64,000 nt of DNA from Bog-756 sp963833585 (GCA_963833585.1 CAWHYF010000006.1:1054001-1118000), one strand, 5' to 3'. Counted from the stretch's first letter, positions 42,269-51,792 are shown. Numbers and translations: made by a program. The notes: generated by a model from the letters alone, not told the origin.

Positions 42269-43807
42269 CTACCGCGGTGAACCTCGTGCCCGCTCCCGGA
42301 GCTCGCGCTTCAGCACCTTCCCAGACGGGTTCCGCGGGAAGGGCGTCGACGAACATCACCGCTTTGGGGACCTTGAACCGGGCGAGCTGCTGGCGACAGT
42401 GGTCGATGATGCTCTCCGGTGTGGCGGCCCCCGGTGGTCCGACGACGACGTAGGCGACCGGGACCTCGCCCCATCGCTCATCTGGGCGTCCGACCACCGC
42501 GGCTTCGACAACTGCCTGGTGCTCGTAGAGCACGCGCTCCAGCTCCGAACTGGCGATGTTCTCACCTCCGGAGACGATCATGTCCTTCAGACGGTCGACG
42601 ATGTAGAGGTAGCCGTCCTCGTCCCTGAGGCCGATGTCCCCGGTGTGGAACCAACCTCCCTCGAAGGCGGCCCGGGTGGCCTCGGCATCCCTCCAGTACC
42701 CCTTGAACACCTTCGGGCCGCGGAGGACGACCTCCCCGCGTCTCACCGGCCGGCCCGAAGCGCCCCGCTCGTCCCAGATGTCCAGCTCGAGGTATTGGCA
42801 TGGCCGACCGACGCTACCGGCCTTGGACCGGGTGGCCCCGCTGTCCAGAAAGGTGTCTCCCGATACGGTCTCGGTCAGTCCGTAGGCGTCGGCGAACCAG
42901 GCGGCCGGAAAAGCCGTCTGCAGACGATCGATGAAGGGAAGCGGCATCTTCTCTCCGCCCCCGATGAGGAGGCGGACCGATGAGAGGTCTCGCTCCTCGA
43001 TGCCGGGAAGGTCCAGGACGGAACGGACCATCGACGGTGCCATCCACACCGTGGTCACGCTGCGACCGCTCGATCTCCTGGACCACTCGCTCGGCGTCGA
43101 AACTGCGGTGGAGGATGGTGGTGGCGCCGACGGCGATCAGCGAGGTCGTGGTGAGGTCGAGCGCCCCCACATGGTAGAGCGGCCCACAGGCCAGACCGAG
43201 GTCGGCGCCGGTGAGTCCGAACTCGGCGACGTGGGCATAGTTCTTCCATGCCAGATTGGCGTTGGTGATCATCACCCCCTTCGGTCGCCCGGTGGTACCC
43301 GAGGTGTACATCAGCCGGTGCACGTCGTCGCCGTGGGCAGGGGCCCGGTCCGGAGGACCGGACCCACCACTCACCGTGGGGAGCGGTTCCCAGCCATCGG
43401 GGCTGGCGCCCGACATGCCCAGGCGGACGAGGTCGCTCAGGCCGGACGTCGCCTCGTTGGCCAGATCGATCAGCTCGCCGTCGCAGACCAGGACCCGGGC
43501 CCCGGAGTGGTCCAAGATGAACCGCAACTCCGGTGCGGCAAGCCGCCAGTTGAGCGGCATGGCGATCGCCCCGAGGTAGTTGGCGGCGAAGACTCGTCAC
43601 CAGGAACTCGATGCTGTTGTACCCGAGCAAGCCGACCACGTCTCCCCCACCCACGCCGCGGTCTCGGAATCCGGCCGCCAAGATGGCCGACCGCTCCAGC
43701 ATCCCTCCATAGGTGACGACGTCAGCTCCGAGGACGGCGAGGGGCTTCGTCGGGCTGCGGGCCGCGTGGTGCTCGAGTACGGTCAGCCAGCTCATGTCCG
43801 GATGCAT
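42269..43807 (-). CDS. Acyl-CoA synthetase (AMP-forming, FadD-like), frameshifted
   Basis: About 510 residues after repair. The P-loop is MYTSGTTGRPKGVMI; later motifs are FADAYGLTETVSGDTF, GWFHTGDIGLRDEDGYLYIV and the end NPSGKVLKREL with the catalytic Lys. It activates a carboxylic acid to its CoA thioester. Single extra bases occur near 43596 (after EFLVT), 43062 (after VQEIERS) and 42334 (after VDALP); the true stop is TAG at 42269. ATG 43807 or 43795 may be the start; the latter overlaps a short upstream ORF as ATGA. Convergent with the SDR gene. Confidence 0.87.
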
Positions 43808-43902
43808 GTTGGGATCTGGTTCTGCGCCGCCAGTCGGGTGAGGCCAGGTATCCACTTCTCGGTGCATCGACGAAGCTCCTCGGTGACGACCCGCTTCGGC
43901 AT
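43792..43902 (-). CDS. Possible 36-residue ORF coupled to the acyl-CoA synthetase
   Basis: A 36-residue ORF (MPKRVVTEELRRCTEKWI...) with a mixed, protein-like composition, no similarity that I recognise and two Cys. Its ATG lies 8 nt after TAGTCC (43916 to 43911), and its stop overlaps the ATG at 43795 as ATGA. It may be a real small protein, a leader peptide, or a chance ORF; any gene starting ATGA offers such a stop. The shared palindrome lies just upstream of its -10 box. Confidence 0.35.
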   Translation of the reverse strand: MPKRVVTEELRRCTEKWIPGLTRLAAQNQIPTCIRT

Positions 43903-43918
43903 CGGTCGCTGGACTAGG

Positions 43919-43932
43919 ACTGACTGGTCGGA
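43919..43932 (-). promoter_or_regulatory. Shared palindrome TCCGACCAGTCAGT (minus strand), site 5
   Basis: Eleven of 14 bases match ACCGACCGGTCGGT when read on the plus strand. On the minus strand it is followed after two bases by TAGTCC (43916 to 43911), a -10 box leading into the short ORF and the acyl-CoA synthetase. Confidence 0.45.
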
Positions 43933-43945
43933 ACAGGATCCTAGG

Positions 43946-44662
43946 ACCTGCGGCCCGGGTCCGGCCCAGCCCGGGGGACCGGTGGCCCTGTGCCCTGTCC
44001 GGTCCACCGGGTTCGGGCCGCCCGAGGCGTCCTCCCATCGAACACTCCGGTCGGGAGCGGCGAAGGTGTGAGCACATCCCGGAGTCGAGGCCCATCGACC
44101 GTCGGCGGCGGGCTCGGACCGGGCCCGGTCCCTTGATGCCCAGCGGGATCCGGCGGGTGGCCGGTGGCCGGAAGCAGCGCGCCTCCGGCCATCACCGGCG
44201 GCGCGTGGATGGCGGGCGGTCGTGGGTGCACCGAGAGCAGCGCGCATTCCGGTGGTGGCCACCTTGCCCCGAGACCCACCGTCCGAAACGGGCGAGCGAC
44301 GGTGGTGTCCCGATGCACTGGCATGTGGCGCCATCAGAAGCATCGATCGCCTGGCGTCTCCGGCCGGGTCGATCTCGCGCCCACCCGGCCGGGAGCTCCG
44401 TTCAGCGCGAACGGGTGCGACCGGCCGGGATCGGTTCGGTGGCGGCATCGTCCCACGGAGGACGGTCCGGCGGAGGGACCACGACCGGCGGGGTTCCACT
44501 CGAGCATGAGAGGTGCTGTTAGCGTTCACCGACGAGGTGCTCTTCGGGCTCGGGACCCGTGCCAGAGACCAGTAGCCGTGGAATGCCTTCGTCTCCGACT
44601 CCCTCGTGAGGGTTGGCAAGCAGTCAGGGCCGGGGGCAGTGTCAGGTGGGAGAGAGCCCAAC
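43946..44662. other. Long GC-rich region without a recognisable gene
   Basis: About 700 bp between the acyl-CoA synthetase promoter and the TetR gene. Both strands have open frames, but their translations are Arg/Pro/Ala/Gly-rich with no motif, the pattern of chance ORFs in GC-rich DNA. I see no repeat, RNA gene or remnant of a known family. Confidence 0.5.
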
Positions 44663-45295
44663 GTGAAAGAAACCGACGAACAGCCCCGGAGCGCGCGATG
44701 GCATGTGCGTCGTCAGGTCATCATCGACCGCTCGGCCAAGGTGTTCGCCGAGCGCGGCTACCACAACACCAGCACCATCGAGCTCTGCGAGGCGACCCAA
44801 CTCGGCAAGGGCGCCCTGTACTACTACATCGGCTCCAAGGAACGGCTGCTCGCGGCCATCCACGATCGCGTCATGGACGAGGTGATGCTCGGGGCAGACC
44901 GGGTGGCGGTGGCCGGCGGCTCGCCACCCGAGCAGTTGTCGATGCTGGGCAGAGAATTGCTCGATGTCATCGTCCGCTACCCGGATCACGTCTGGGTGTT
45001 CTTGCACGAGTTTCCCGCACTCACCGGCGAGTATGCCGAGCAGTTCCGCAAGCGCCGGCGGGAGTACGAACGGCGCGTCGAGGGCATCTTCGAGTCCGGT
45101 GCCGATTCGGGGGAATTCCGTCAGATCGATCCTCGGCTGGCGGCGCGGGCCTGGCTCGGCATGCACAACTACACCTACCTGTGGCTGAAAGCCGACGGGC
45201 GCCTCTCGGCAGACCAGGTCGCGGCGTCGTTCGCCGACATCTTCGTACTCGGGATTGCCAATCAGCGGGCGACCGGACGGCCCGGTCGCTCCTGA
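44663..45295 (+). CDS. TetR family transcriptional regulator (KstR2-like group)
   Basis: A 210-residue TetR protein. The helix-turn-helix is IDRSAKVFAERGYHNTSTIE followed by TQLGKGALYYYIGSKERLL, and the ligand domain has VIVRYPDHVWVFLHEFPALT; this layout is frequent in repressors of lipid and steroid catabolism. GTG 44663 has GGTGGGAGAGA upstream. It lies centrally among the promoters that share the ACCGACC-type palindrome (34145, 38110, 43919, 46720) and is therefore the best candidate for their regulator; this is inference. Confidence 0.9.
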   Translation: MKETDEQPRSARWHVRRQVIIDRSAKVFAERGYHNTSTIELCEATQLGKGALYYYIGSKERLLAAIHDRVMDEVMLGADRVAVAGGSPPEQLSMLGRELLDVIVRYPDHVWVFLHEFPALTGEYAEQFRKRRREYERRVEGIFESGADSGEFRQIDPRLAARAWLGMHNYTYLWLKADGRLSADQVAASFADIFVLGIANQRATGRPGRS

Positions 45296-45338
45296 GCGGC
45301 CGGCGTGTGACGCCCCCCGCCATGTGCCCCGTCCCGTC

Positions 45339-46595
45339 CTAGACGGACACCGGGGCCTCGAACCCAATGAGCCCGCCCAGGGTGCCGCCGAGAATCGCCG
45401 CCCGGTCGGGCCCGGGCACTCCGGCGAACTGGTCGGCGATCAGCTCCTGGCTGTGCCGGAACGTACCTTCGGCGTGGGGATAGTCGTTCCCCCAGACGAT
45501 GGTCGACACCCCGGTGATGTTCCGAGCGGCTACGGCGGTGGGATCGTCCTGGAACGAGACATGGAACTGACGCTGGACGTACTCGCTGGCCTTCAGTGGA
45601 TACGGCCACTTCTCGTTCAGCCGGAACAGACGGGCCATCGCCGGCTGGTCGGCCGCGGTGGCGGGACGGTCCGGATCCCAGTAGCCGAGCCACCAGTCGG
45701 CGTCCTGGCCGATCCCGGTGACCCACGCCTTGTCCATGGAGCCCATCAGCGACACCAGCCAGTGGGCGTTGAATTCGATCAGTCCAAAGTGCAGGTCCGG
45801 GAACCGCTCGGGAACACCGCCACCGACCAGTTCTGCGATCAGCTGCTGCGGGACGATCGGGCCCATGATCGCCTGCGCGATCATGCGTTGCGAGGCGATC
45901 TTCTCGTCCATCGGACGATTGACCTGCTCGCTCATCCGGATGACCGTCTTCATTGTCGAGGATTCCGGATCATTGACCTTCACCCCGCCGGTCTGGGTGT
46001 GGAAGAACACGTGGGTACCGTTGGCCTGGGCGGCGGCCCACACCGGATCGAAGTCCCGGGAGTAGTACGGCTTCGGCGCGATGGCCGGCAGGAGGATCGC
46101 GCCGAGCCCGGCCCGGGCGATCCGGTCGATCTCGGCCACCGCGTCGTCGATGTCGGTGATAGGTATCGGACACGTCGGGCGGATCCTGGACGAGTAAGGA
46201 AGGAACCGCTCGATCAGATAGTCGTTGTACACCCGGGCGTGGGCCATCGACAGTTCGTGATCGTCGGAGTACAGCCCGAACAGCGACAGATTGGGATGCA
46301 TCAGACTGGCGTCGACACCGTCCTCGTCCATGTCCAGCAGGATGCGATCAGGATCGCCGTCGGGAATCGGGCCGTCGGACTGACGGTAGCGGGAGATTGT
46401 CCAACCCTCATACCCTGGCGTGTGCAGCCGCCGGAAGTAGCGGGCGCCGCCCTCGGCCAGCGGCTCGACCTCGAAGTCCTCTTCCCAGACGGCCCGGTCC
46501 CTCAGATGTTGGGGAAGGCGGGTCTTGAACAGGTCGGTCGGCTCCAGAATGTGCCCATCGGCGGAAACGATAAAATCGCCTGTCACATCCACCAC
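45339..46595 (-). CDS. Amidohydrolase_2 family hydrolase
   Basis: A 418-residue metal-dependent hydrolase. N-terminal metal ligands lie in VSADGHILEP (D-G-H), the barrel His in VFFHTQTGG and FNAHWLVSL, and the catalytic Asp in VWGNDYPHAEG. Family relatives are decarboxylases and ring-opening C-C or lactone hydrolases; here a hydrolysis or decarboxylation step is likely. The start is one of several GTG codons (46595, 46592, 46586) after AGAGGG; 46595 is given. Divergent from the P450 gene, with the shared palindrome in the 370-bp gap. Confidence 0.88.
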   Translation of the reverse strand: MVDVTGDFIVSADGHILEPTDLFKTRLPQHLRDRAVWEEDFEVEPLAEGGARYFRRLHTPGYEGWTISRYRQSDGPIPDGDPDRILLDMDEDGVDASLMHPNLSLFGLYSDDHELSMAHARVYNDYLIERFLPYSSRIRPTCPIPITDIDDAVAEIDRIARAGLGAILLPAIAPKPYYSRDFDPVWAAAQANGTHVFFHTQTGGVKVNDPESSTMKTVIRMSEQVNRPMDEKIASQRMIAQAIMGPIVPQQLIAELVGGGVPERFPDLHFGLIEFNAHWLVSLMGSMDKAWVTGIGQDADWWLGYWDPDRPATAADQPAMARLFRLNEKWPYPLKASEYVQRQFHVSFQDDPTAVAARNITGVSTIVWGNDYPHAEGTFRHSQELIADQFAGVPGPDRAAILGGTLGGLIGFEAPVSV

Positions 46596-46965
46596 CCTCT
46601 TCGTTGTCTGCCTCGTAGAATGGTACTTCTCCTCCCCGCAGAACCGGCCTCCTCCGGATTCTCCCCGCCCCTCGCCTCGGAGAACCCGGTGCTGCGCTGC
46701 CGCTCCGACCGGTTTTTGTACCGACTGGTTGGTCTGATACTGTCACACGGTAGGCCTCCGGGGCCAGTGAGAAAGCCGTGGTCCACAGGTTGGTTTGGCC
46801 CGCGCTGCCCGGTCGCCTCCGACCGGACCCGGTGGGGTCGGGTCGGACCGTCCCTGCCCGGCCCGACGATCCCCCAGTTGAACAGGAGATGGCGTCCGTG
46901 TCCCGAGATGAACCCGCTGGCGGCCCAACCGGAGACCAGGGTCTCCCACCGGGGTGGCGGGCGGA
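46596..46965. other. Divergent regulatory region, amidohydrolase / P450
   Basis: 370 bp between two divergent genes. It contains the shared palindrome at 46720-46733, a minus-strand -10 box TACAAA (46720 to 46715) and a plus-strand TACTGT (46738-46743). A 26-codon ORF ends as ATGA on the P450 start but has no other support. Confidence 0.5.
46720..46733 (-). promoter_or_regulatory. Shared palindrome ACCAACCAGTCGGT (minus strand), site 4
   Basis: Twelve of 14 bases match ACCGACCGGTCGGT when read on the plus strand (ACCGACTGGTTGGT). Its last base on the minus strand is the first base of the -10 box TACAAA for the amidohydrolase gene. Confidence 0.5.
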
Positions 46966-48260
46966 ATGAGCGGCGTCGACGAGCCGGACTTCTTCAGCGG
47001 CAACGAGCTCCTGGCCGACCCCTACCCCTACTTCGACGCCCTCCGCAACGAGTGTCCGGTGCGTCGTGAACCGCACCACGGCGTGGTGATGGTCACCGGC
47101 TTCGACGAGGTGGTCGCCATCTACAACGACAGCAAGACCTTCTCGTCCTGCATCTCGGTGACCGGTCCCTTTCCCGGACTCCCGGTTCCGCTCGACGGGG
47201 ACGACCTGACCGGGGTCATCGAGGAGCACCGCGACCAGCTGCCGATGAGCGACCAGCTGCCGACGCTCGATCCCCCGGTCCACACCGATCAGCGAGCCCT
47301 GCTCATGCGGCTCATCACGCCAAAGCGCCTCAGGGAGAACGAGGAGTTCATGTGGCGTCTGGCCGACCGGCAGCTGGACACGTTCTTGACCGAGGGTGGC
47401 GGCGAGTACATCAGTCAGTTTGCCGCCCCGTTTGCCATGTTGGTGATCGCCGACCTGCTTGGCGTTCCGGAAGAGGACCACCAGCGATTCGCCGATGCGC
47501 TCCTTCACGGCCAGAGCGGGACCGGAGCCGTCGGCAGCACCGCGCAAGACGGAGCTGGCCCACACCCCACTGGAGTATCTCTACCAACGGTTCACCGAGT
47601 ATGTGGAGGACCGTCGCCAGAATCCCCGTGAGGACGTGCTGACCGGCCTCGCCACCGCCACCTTCCCGGACGGATCGACGCCCGACGTCATCGACGTCGT
47701 CCGGATCGCGGCAAACCTCTTCGCCGCCGGCCAGGAGACCACGGTTCGACTGTTGAGCTCCGCGGTCAAACTCATTGCCGAGGATCCGGACCTCCAGGGG
47801 CAGCTACGGGCCGACCGTGACCTGATCCCGAACTTCATCGAGGAGACCCTCCGGATGGAGAGCCCGGTCAAGGGGGACTTCCGGCTCTCGAGGGTGCCCA
47901 CCAAGGTGGGTGGCGTGGATCTTCCGGCGGGTACGACGGTGATGCTGGTGAATGCCGGAGCCAACCGGGATCCCCGACACTTCGAGGATCCGCAGACGTT
48001 CAAGATCGACCGGGCCAATGCCGCGCACGAATCTGGCCTTCGGGCGTGGCATTCACACGTGCCCGGGGTCACCCCTCGCCCGGGCCGAGGCCCGCATCAG
48101 CCTCGAACGCCTGCTGGAACGCACCTCGGACATACGGGTCTCCGAGTCGGTACACGGGCCGCCAGGGGCCAGGACCTATCGCTATGTGCCGACCTTCATC
48201 CTCCGGGGGCTCGTCGAATTGCATCTGGAGACCGTTCCGGCCGACGTCCCGCCCGCGTGA
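46966..48260 (+). CDS. Cytochrome P450, frameshifted
   Basis: A P450 of about 430 residues after repair. It has the I-helix oxygen-binding motif LFAAGQETT, the K-helix ExxR as EETLRMES, and the heme loop FGRGIHTCPGSPLAR with the Cys ligand. The frame breaks near 47545 (after AVGSTA, continuing KTELAHTPLEYL) and near 48020 (after IDRAN, continuing ARTNLAFGRG), one extra base each. It is a close paralogue of the P450 at 49047-50354: both open with DFF and LxxDPYPYF and share the FPVPLEGDD-type loop. Redox partners are not encoded nearby. Confidence 0.88.
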
Positions 48261-48302
48261 TGGATTCACCGCTGGCTACGCTCCGACGGCCGGCGCACCG
48301 GT

Positions 48303-49050
48303 TCAGATGTACATTCCGCCGTTCACCCCGATCACCTGGCCGGTGATGTAGCCCGCCTCCTCGGAACAGAGGAACCCACAGGTCGCCGCGATGTCATCCG
48401 GGGTCCCGGCACGGCCAACCGGGACCATTCCCCCTAAGACGTCGACGCTCGGCACGTCCCCGACTGCTGCCGCATTCCTCGCCATGGGCGTGTCGACGAT
48501 CGTCGGAGGAACCGTGTTGACCGTGATGCCCTGGCCGGCGAACTCACGAGCGAACGCCTTGGTGAGTCCGATCACCCCTCCCTTGGATGCGACGTAGTGC
48601 GCCATATGGGGCGCTCCGGATTGGGCACTGGAGGAAGAGATGGTGACGATGCGGCCCCAACCGGCGGCGACCATGTCCGGCACCGCCAGCTGCATACAGA
48701 TGAACGTGCCGGTGAGATTGACGGCCAGGATGTGATCCCATTTCTCGGGCGTGATGTCGAGCACCGCGTCGAAGGACTCGATACCCGCGCTGGTCACCAG
48801 GATGGACACCGGTCCGAGACGCTCCCGCGCCGCCGAGAACACCTGGTCCAGGCCCTCGCGGTCAGCCACGTCCACCTCGTAGGCTTCGGCGCCGAACCCC
48901 AGGTCCGAGAGTTCCGCGAGCCGCCCGCTCCACGCCCTCGGCGTCGCGATCGAGCAGAGCCACGGCCCGGCCGTCGGCCGCCAGCCGCCGGGCGACACCG
49001 AGACCGATGCCCGAGGCGGCTCCGGTCACCACGGCCACCCGGGCGCTCAT
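48303..49050 (-). CDS. Short-chain dehydrogenase/reductase, frameshifted
   Basis: An SDR of about 248 residues after repair. N-terminal VAVVTGAASGIGLGVARRLA; catalytic region ISSSSAQSGAPHMAHYVASKGG with Tyr-x3-Lys; end TGQVIGVNGGMYI, typical of 3-oxoacyl reductase-like SDRs. One extra base near 48920 separates VERAAR from ELSDLGFGAEAYEVD. The start ATG 49050 overlaps the stop of the upstream P450 gene as ATGA, so the two are co-translated and probably act in sequence: hydroxylation, then oxidation of the alcohol. Confidence 0.87.
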
Positions 49051-50354
49051 TTCGACACCTCCATCGGCGTGAACTCGATGTGCAGATCGTGAAGGCCCCG
49101 GAGGACCCAGGTCGGCTCGTACTCGAAGTGGCGGCTCCCCGGTGGACCATGGCGGTCCTCGGAGAGCCGGATGTCCCGCATCCGGTCGAGAATGCGCTCG
49201 ATGCTGATGCGGCCTTCAGCCCGGGCCATGGGACCGCCGGGACAGGAATGGGCTCCCCGCCCGAATGCGAGATGCTCCTTGGCGTTCGGCCGGTCGATGC
49301 GGAACTCGGCCGGGCTCTCGAACCGCCTCGGGTCCCGGTTGGCTGCTCCGTTGAGCAACATGACCGGTGTACCGGGTGCGATGTCGACACCCCCCACGGT
49401 GGCCGCCCGTCGGGCCAACCGGAAGTCGGCCTTCACCGGGCTCTCGATACGCAGCGCCTCTTCGATGAAGTCGGGGATGCGGTCCCGGTGTGCCCGGAGC
49501 TCATCTTGGAGCTCGGGGTCCTCGGCCAGGTATTTGAGGGCGGTGGCCAGCAGGCGGGCGGTCGTCTCCTGGCCGGCGGCGAACAGGAACGTGGCGGTCC
49601 GCACGACGGAGGCAATGTCGGGTGTCGATCCGTCGGGGTACTTGGCCAGGGCCAGATCGGTCAGGACGTCATGACGGGGGTGGGCCCGGCGCTCCTCGAT
49701 GTACTTGGCAAACCAGTCGTCCAGCGAATCGAGCATGTTCAGGGGCTGTTGGCCCTCCCCGTCGGCGCGTGGCTGGCCCGGCGTCCCGGTGATCTCGCCG
49801 GGTGTGTTGGCCAGACCGAAGAACTGACGGAACGTCCGGTGATCCGCCTCGGGCACCCCCAGCACGTCGGCGACCACCAGCATGGCGAAGGGCTGTGCGT
49901 AGGCGCCGATGAACTCGCACTCGCCGTTGCCGATGAACTCGTCGAGCTGCTGATCGACCGCTCGCCGCATGAACGCCTCGTTCTCCTTGAGCCGCTTCGG
50001 GGTCAGAAGCCGCATCACCAGGGCCCGCTCCCGGGTGTGCATGGGGGGATCCATGGTGACCATGTGCTCGTTCATCGGAAGCTGGTCGCGGTGGCCGTCG
50101 ATGATGGCACTGACGTCATCGCCCTCCAGGGGGACCGGGAACGTGGCGAAAGGCCCGATCACCGAGTTGCAGGAGGAGAAGGTGTCGAGATTCCGGTAGA
50201 TCTCCGTCGCCTCGTCATAGCCCGACACGGCGATCACGCCGTAGTGGGGTGTGGCCACCACCGGGCACTTGGCGCGCAGGTGCTCGAAGTAGGGATACGG
50301 ATCCTCGATGAGTGACTGGTCGGTGAAGAAGTCCACCGATTCGTAGTTGTCCAT
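49047..50354 (-). CDS. Cytochrome P450
   Basis: An intact 435-residue P450. Motifs: I-helix FLFAAGQETTARLL, ExxR as EEALRIES, heme loop FGRGAHSCPGGPMAR. Overall it resembles bacterial class I P450s that hydroxylate terpenoids, steroids or fatty acids. It shares long stretches with the frameshifted P450 on the other side of the SDR. GGAGC precedes ATG 50354. Divergent from a TetR gene, with a 22-bp near-palindrome between them. Confidence 0.93.
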   Translation of the reverse strand: MDNYESVDFFTDQSLIEDPYPYFEHLRAKCPVVATPHYGVIAVSGYDEATEIYRNLDTFSSCNSVIGPFATFPVPLEGDDVSAIIDGHRDQLPMNEHMVTMDPPMHTRERALVMRLLTPKRLKENEAFMRRAVDQQLDEFIGNGECEFIGAYAQPFAMLVVADVLGVPEADHRTFRQFFGLANTPGEITGTPGQPRADGEGQQPLNMLDSLDDWFAKYIEERRAHPRHDVLTDLALAKYPDGSTPDIASVVRTATFLFAAGQETTARLLATALKYLAEDPELQDELRAHRDRIPDFIEEALRIESPVKADFRLARRAATVGGVDIAPGTPVMLLNGAANRDPRRFESPAEFRIDRPNAKEHLAFGRGAHSCPGGPMARAEGRISIERILDRMRDIRLSEDRHGPPGSRHFEYEPTWVLRGLHDLHIEFTPMEVSK

Positions 50355-50378
50355 TCTGCTCCGATCGTCCGGCCCGGG

Positions 50379-50400
50379 ATGCTGAGCGAGTGCTTAGCAT
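50379..50400. promoter_or_regulatory. Candidate TetR operator between P450 and TetR genes
   Basis: ATGCTGAGC (50379-50387) and GCTTAGCAT (50392-50400) form an inverted repeat with one mismatch and a 4-bp spacer. ATGCTGAGCGA recurs at 50467-50477, giving a second, weaker half-site near the TetR start. Confidence 0.6.
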
Positions 50401-50520
50401 TAGTGTCGGATGGGGTCAACCCTGCCGGGGGGTGGCCGGTACGGATGATCCCGGCCCCGCTCTGGGATGCTGAGCGACACTCCAGCTAGCCGCATCGGAC
50501 AGATGACAGGTGGATCGAGC

Positions 50521-51166
50521 ATGACTTCAAATCGCCGGATCGGCGCCGAGAGTTCGAAGAGCCGGGCCGCGCTTCTCGACGCCACCGAGCAGGTCATGTT
50601 GGAGGAGGGCTACGCCGCGGTGAGCTCTCGGCGCGTAGCCCAGAGGGCCGGCCTCAAGCCGCAGCTCGTGCACTACTACTTCCGGACGATGGACGATCTG
50701 TTCCTGGCGGCGTTTCGCCGCCGGGCCGAGGACGGCCTCGAGCGCCAGGCCCGAGCCTTCGCCTCGGGCCAACCCCTCCGGGCCCTGTGGGCCTTCGGCG
50801 AACGACCCGACGGGTACCGCTCTGACCATGGAGTTTGCCGCCCTGGCCAATCATCGCAAATCGATACGCTCCGAGATCGCCCGCTATGCGGAGCTGTTCC
50901 GCAGCCAGCAGACGGAGGTCCTGACTGCGGTCATGCAGGAACACGGGATCGACACCGAGCTCCTCCCTCCGGTGGCCGTGATGCTCTTCATCACGAGCGT
51001 TTCGCAGATACTGGTGATGGAGGAGGCGTTGGGGATGTCGTCCGGACATGCCGAGGCCCGTGACCTGGTGGTGCGACTCCTCCAACAGTACGAAGGTGCA
51101 TCAGGGCCGGGGAGTCCTTCGAGGTCACCGGCGGGAGGTGAACGACCTCGGCCGGATCGCCGTTGA
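50521..51166 (+). CDS. TetR family transcriptional regulator, frameshifted
   Basis: About 214 residues after repair. The DNA-binding domain (LDATEQVMLEEGYAAVSSRR, then AGLKPQLVHYYF) is intact. One extra base in a GGG run near 50808-50811 shifts the frame inside the ligand domain; removing it joins AFGERPDG to TALTMEFAALANHRKSIRSE and the frame continues to 51166. It is divergent from the P450-SDR pair and has inverted repeats in the shared gap, so it probably represses that operon. Confidence 0.87.
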
Positions 51167-51303
51167 GCCAACTCCGGGTTGCGCCCACTGATCTTGTCGG
51201 GCACGACCTCGAGGGCGCTCCGGCACGGCAACCCACCCGGCGCCGCGGGCCACCGGTCCGAGCACGGGATTCCGACTCGGGTCACTCCCTGGTTACGAGA
51301 GCG

Positions 51304-51537
51304 TCAACTGGTCGCTTCGGCCCAGCTCTCGGCGACGGCGTGGCACGAAGCACACAGGACGCGGGGCCTCGTTGCATCGGCCCGGATCTCGTGGGTGGTG
51401 CCGGTGACGGTGCTCAGCACCGTTCGGTTCGCCGGAGACTGCATGCGTTCGACGGCGAGGTCGGTGTGACTCCCGCAGAGGAAGCAGTACGGATGGTTGT
51501 TGATGATCTGTGCGTCAGTCGCTCGTTTACTTCCCAT
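51304..51537 (-). CDS. Small zinc-finger/HNH-like protein, hypothetical
   Basis: A 77-residue ORF with Cys-x2-Cys in HPYCFLCGS near the N-terminus and Cys-x2-Cys-His in LCASCHAVAES near the C-terminus, a spacing that could bind one zinc and recalls the finger of HNH proteins. The catalytic HNH residues are not convincing. No ribosome binding site is obvious before ATG 51537. It lies alone between two TetR genes. A real but unassigned small gene is the better reading; a chance ORF is possible. Confidence 0.5.
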   Translation of the reverse strand: MGSKRATDAQIINNHPYCFLCGSHTDLAVERMQSPANRTVLSTVTGTTHEIRADATRPRVLCASCHAVAESWAEATS

Positions 51538-51763
51538 GGCTACCAAGATTCGACATTAGTGAATGAATACCGACAATTGGATGATCGGCGCCTTTGCCCG
51601 GCTCCTTGACGGGGTCGTCCTCCAGACCTACCCGGCGTCCCTCCAACCCGTTTGGGCGATCAGGCGGGCGGCTCTCCCCGGTGCTCCGGCTCCTCGGAAG
51701 TCGTCATCCTGCGCCGTGGAGGGACCGCCTTCTTCCGGGGTCCCTCGGGCCACTCGCCGCCCG

Positions 51764-51792
51764 TTGACATTTTCGACGCAAAACGTCACTAT
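51764..51792 (+). promoter_or_regulatory. Consensus promoter TTGACA-17-CACTAT, leaderless
   Basis: TTGACA (51764-51769) and CACTAT (51787-51792) are 17 bp apart, and ATG 51799 lies 6 nt after the -10 box. The inverted repeat GACG-N5-CGTC (51775-51787) fills the spacer, a natural place for autorepression by the TetR protein encoded downstream. Confidence 0.65.

Noticed and set aside
43792..44661. A 289-codon minus-strand frame covering the gap before the TetR gene
   Set aside because: Only its last 36 residues have protein-like composition; the rest is Arg/Pro/Ser-rich and carries no motif. Just the short coupled ORF is retained as a possibility.
46889..46969. A 26-codon ORF ending as ATGA on the P450 start
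   Set aside because: It is rich in Gly and Pro, its AGGAG directly touches the ATG, and no -10 box is placed to start it. Any gene that begins ATGA creates such a stop, so chance is sufficient.
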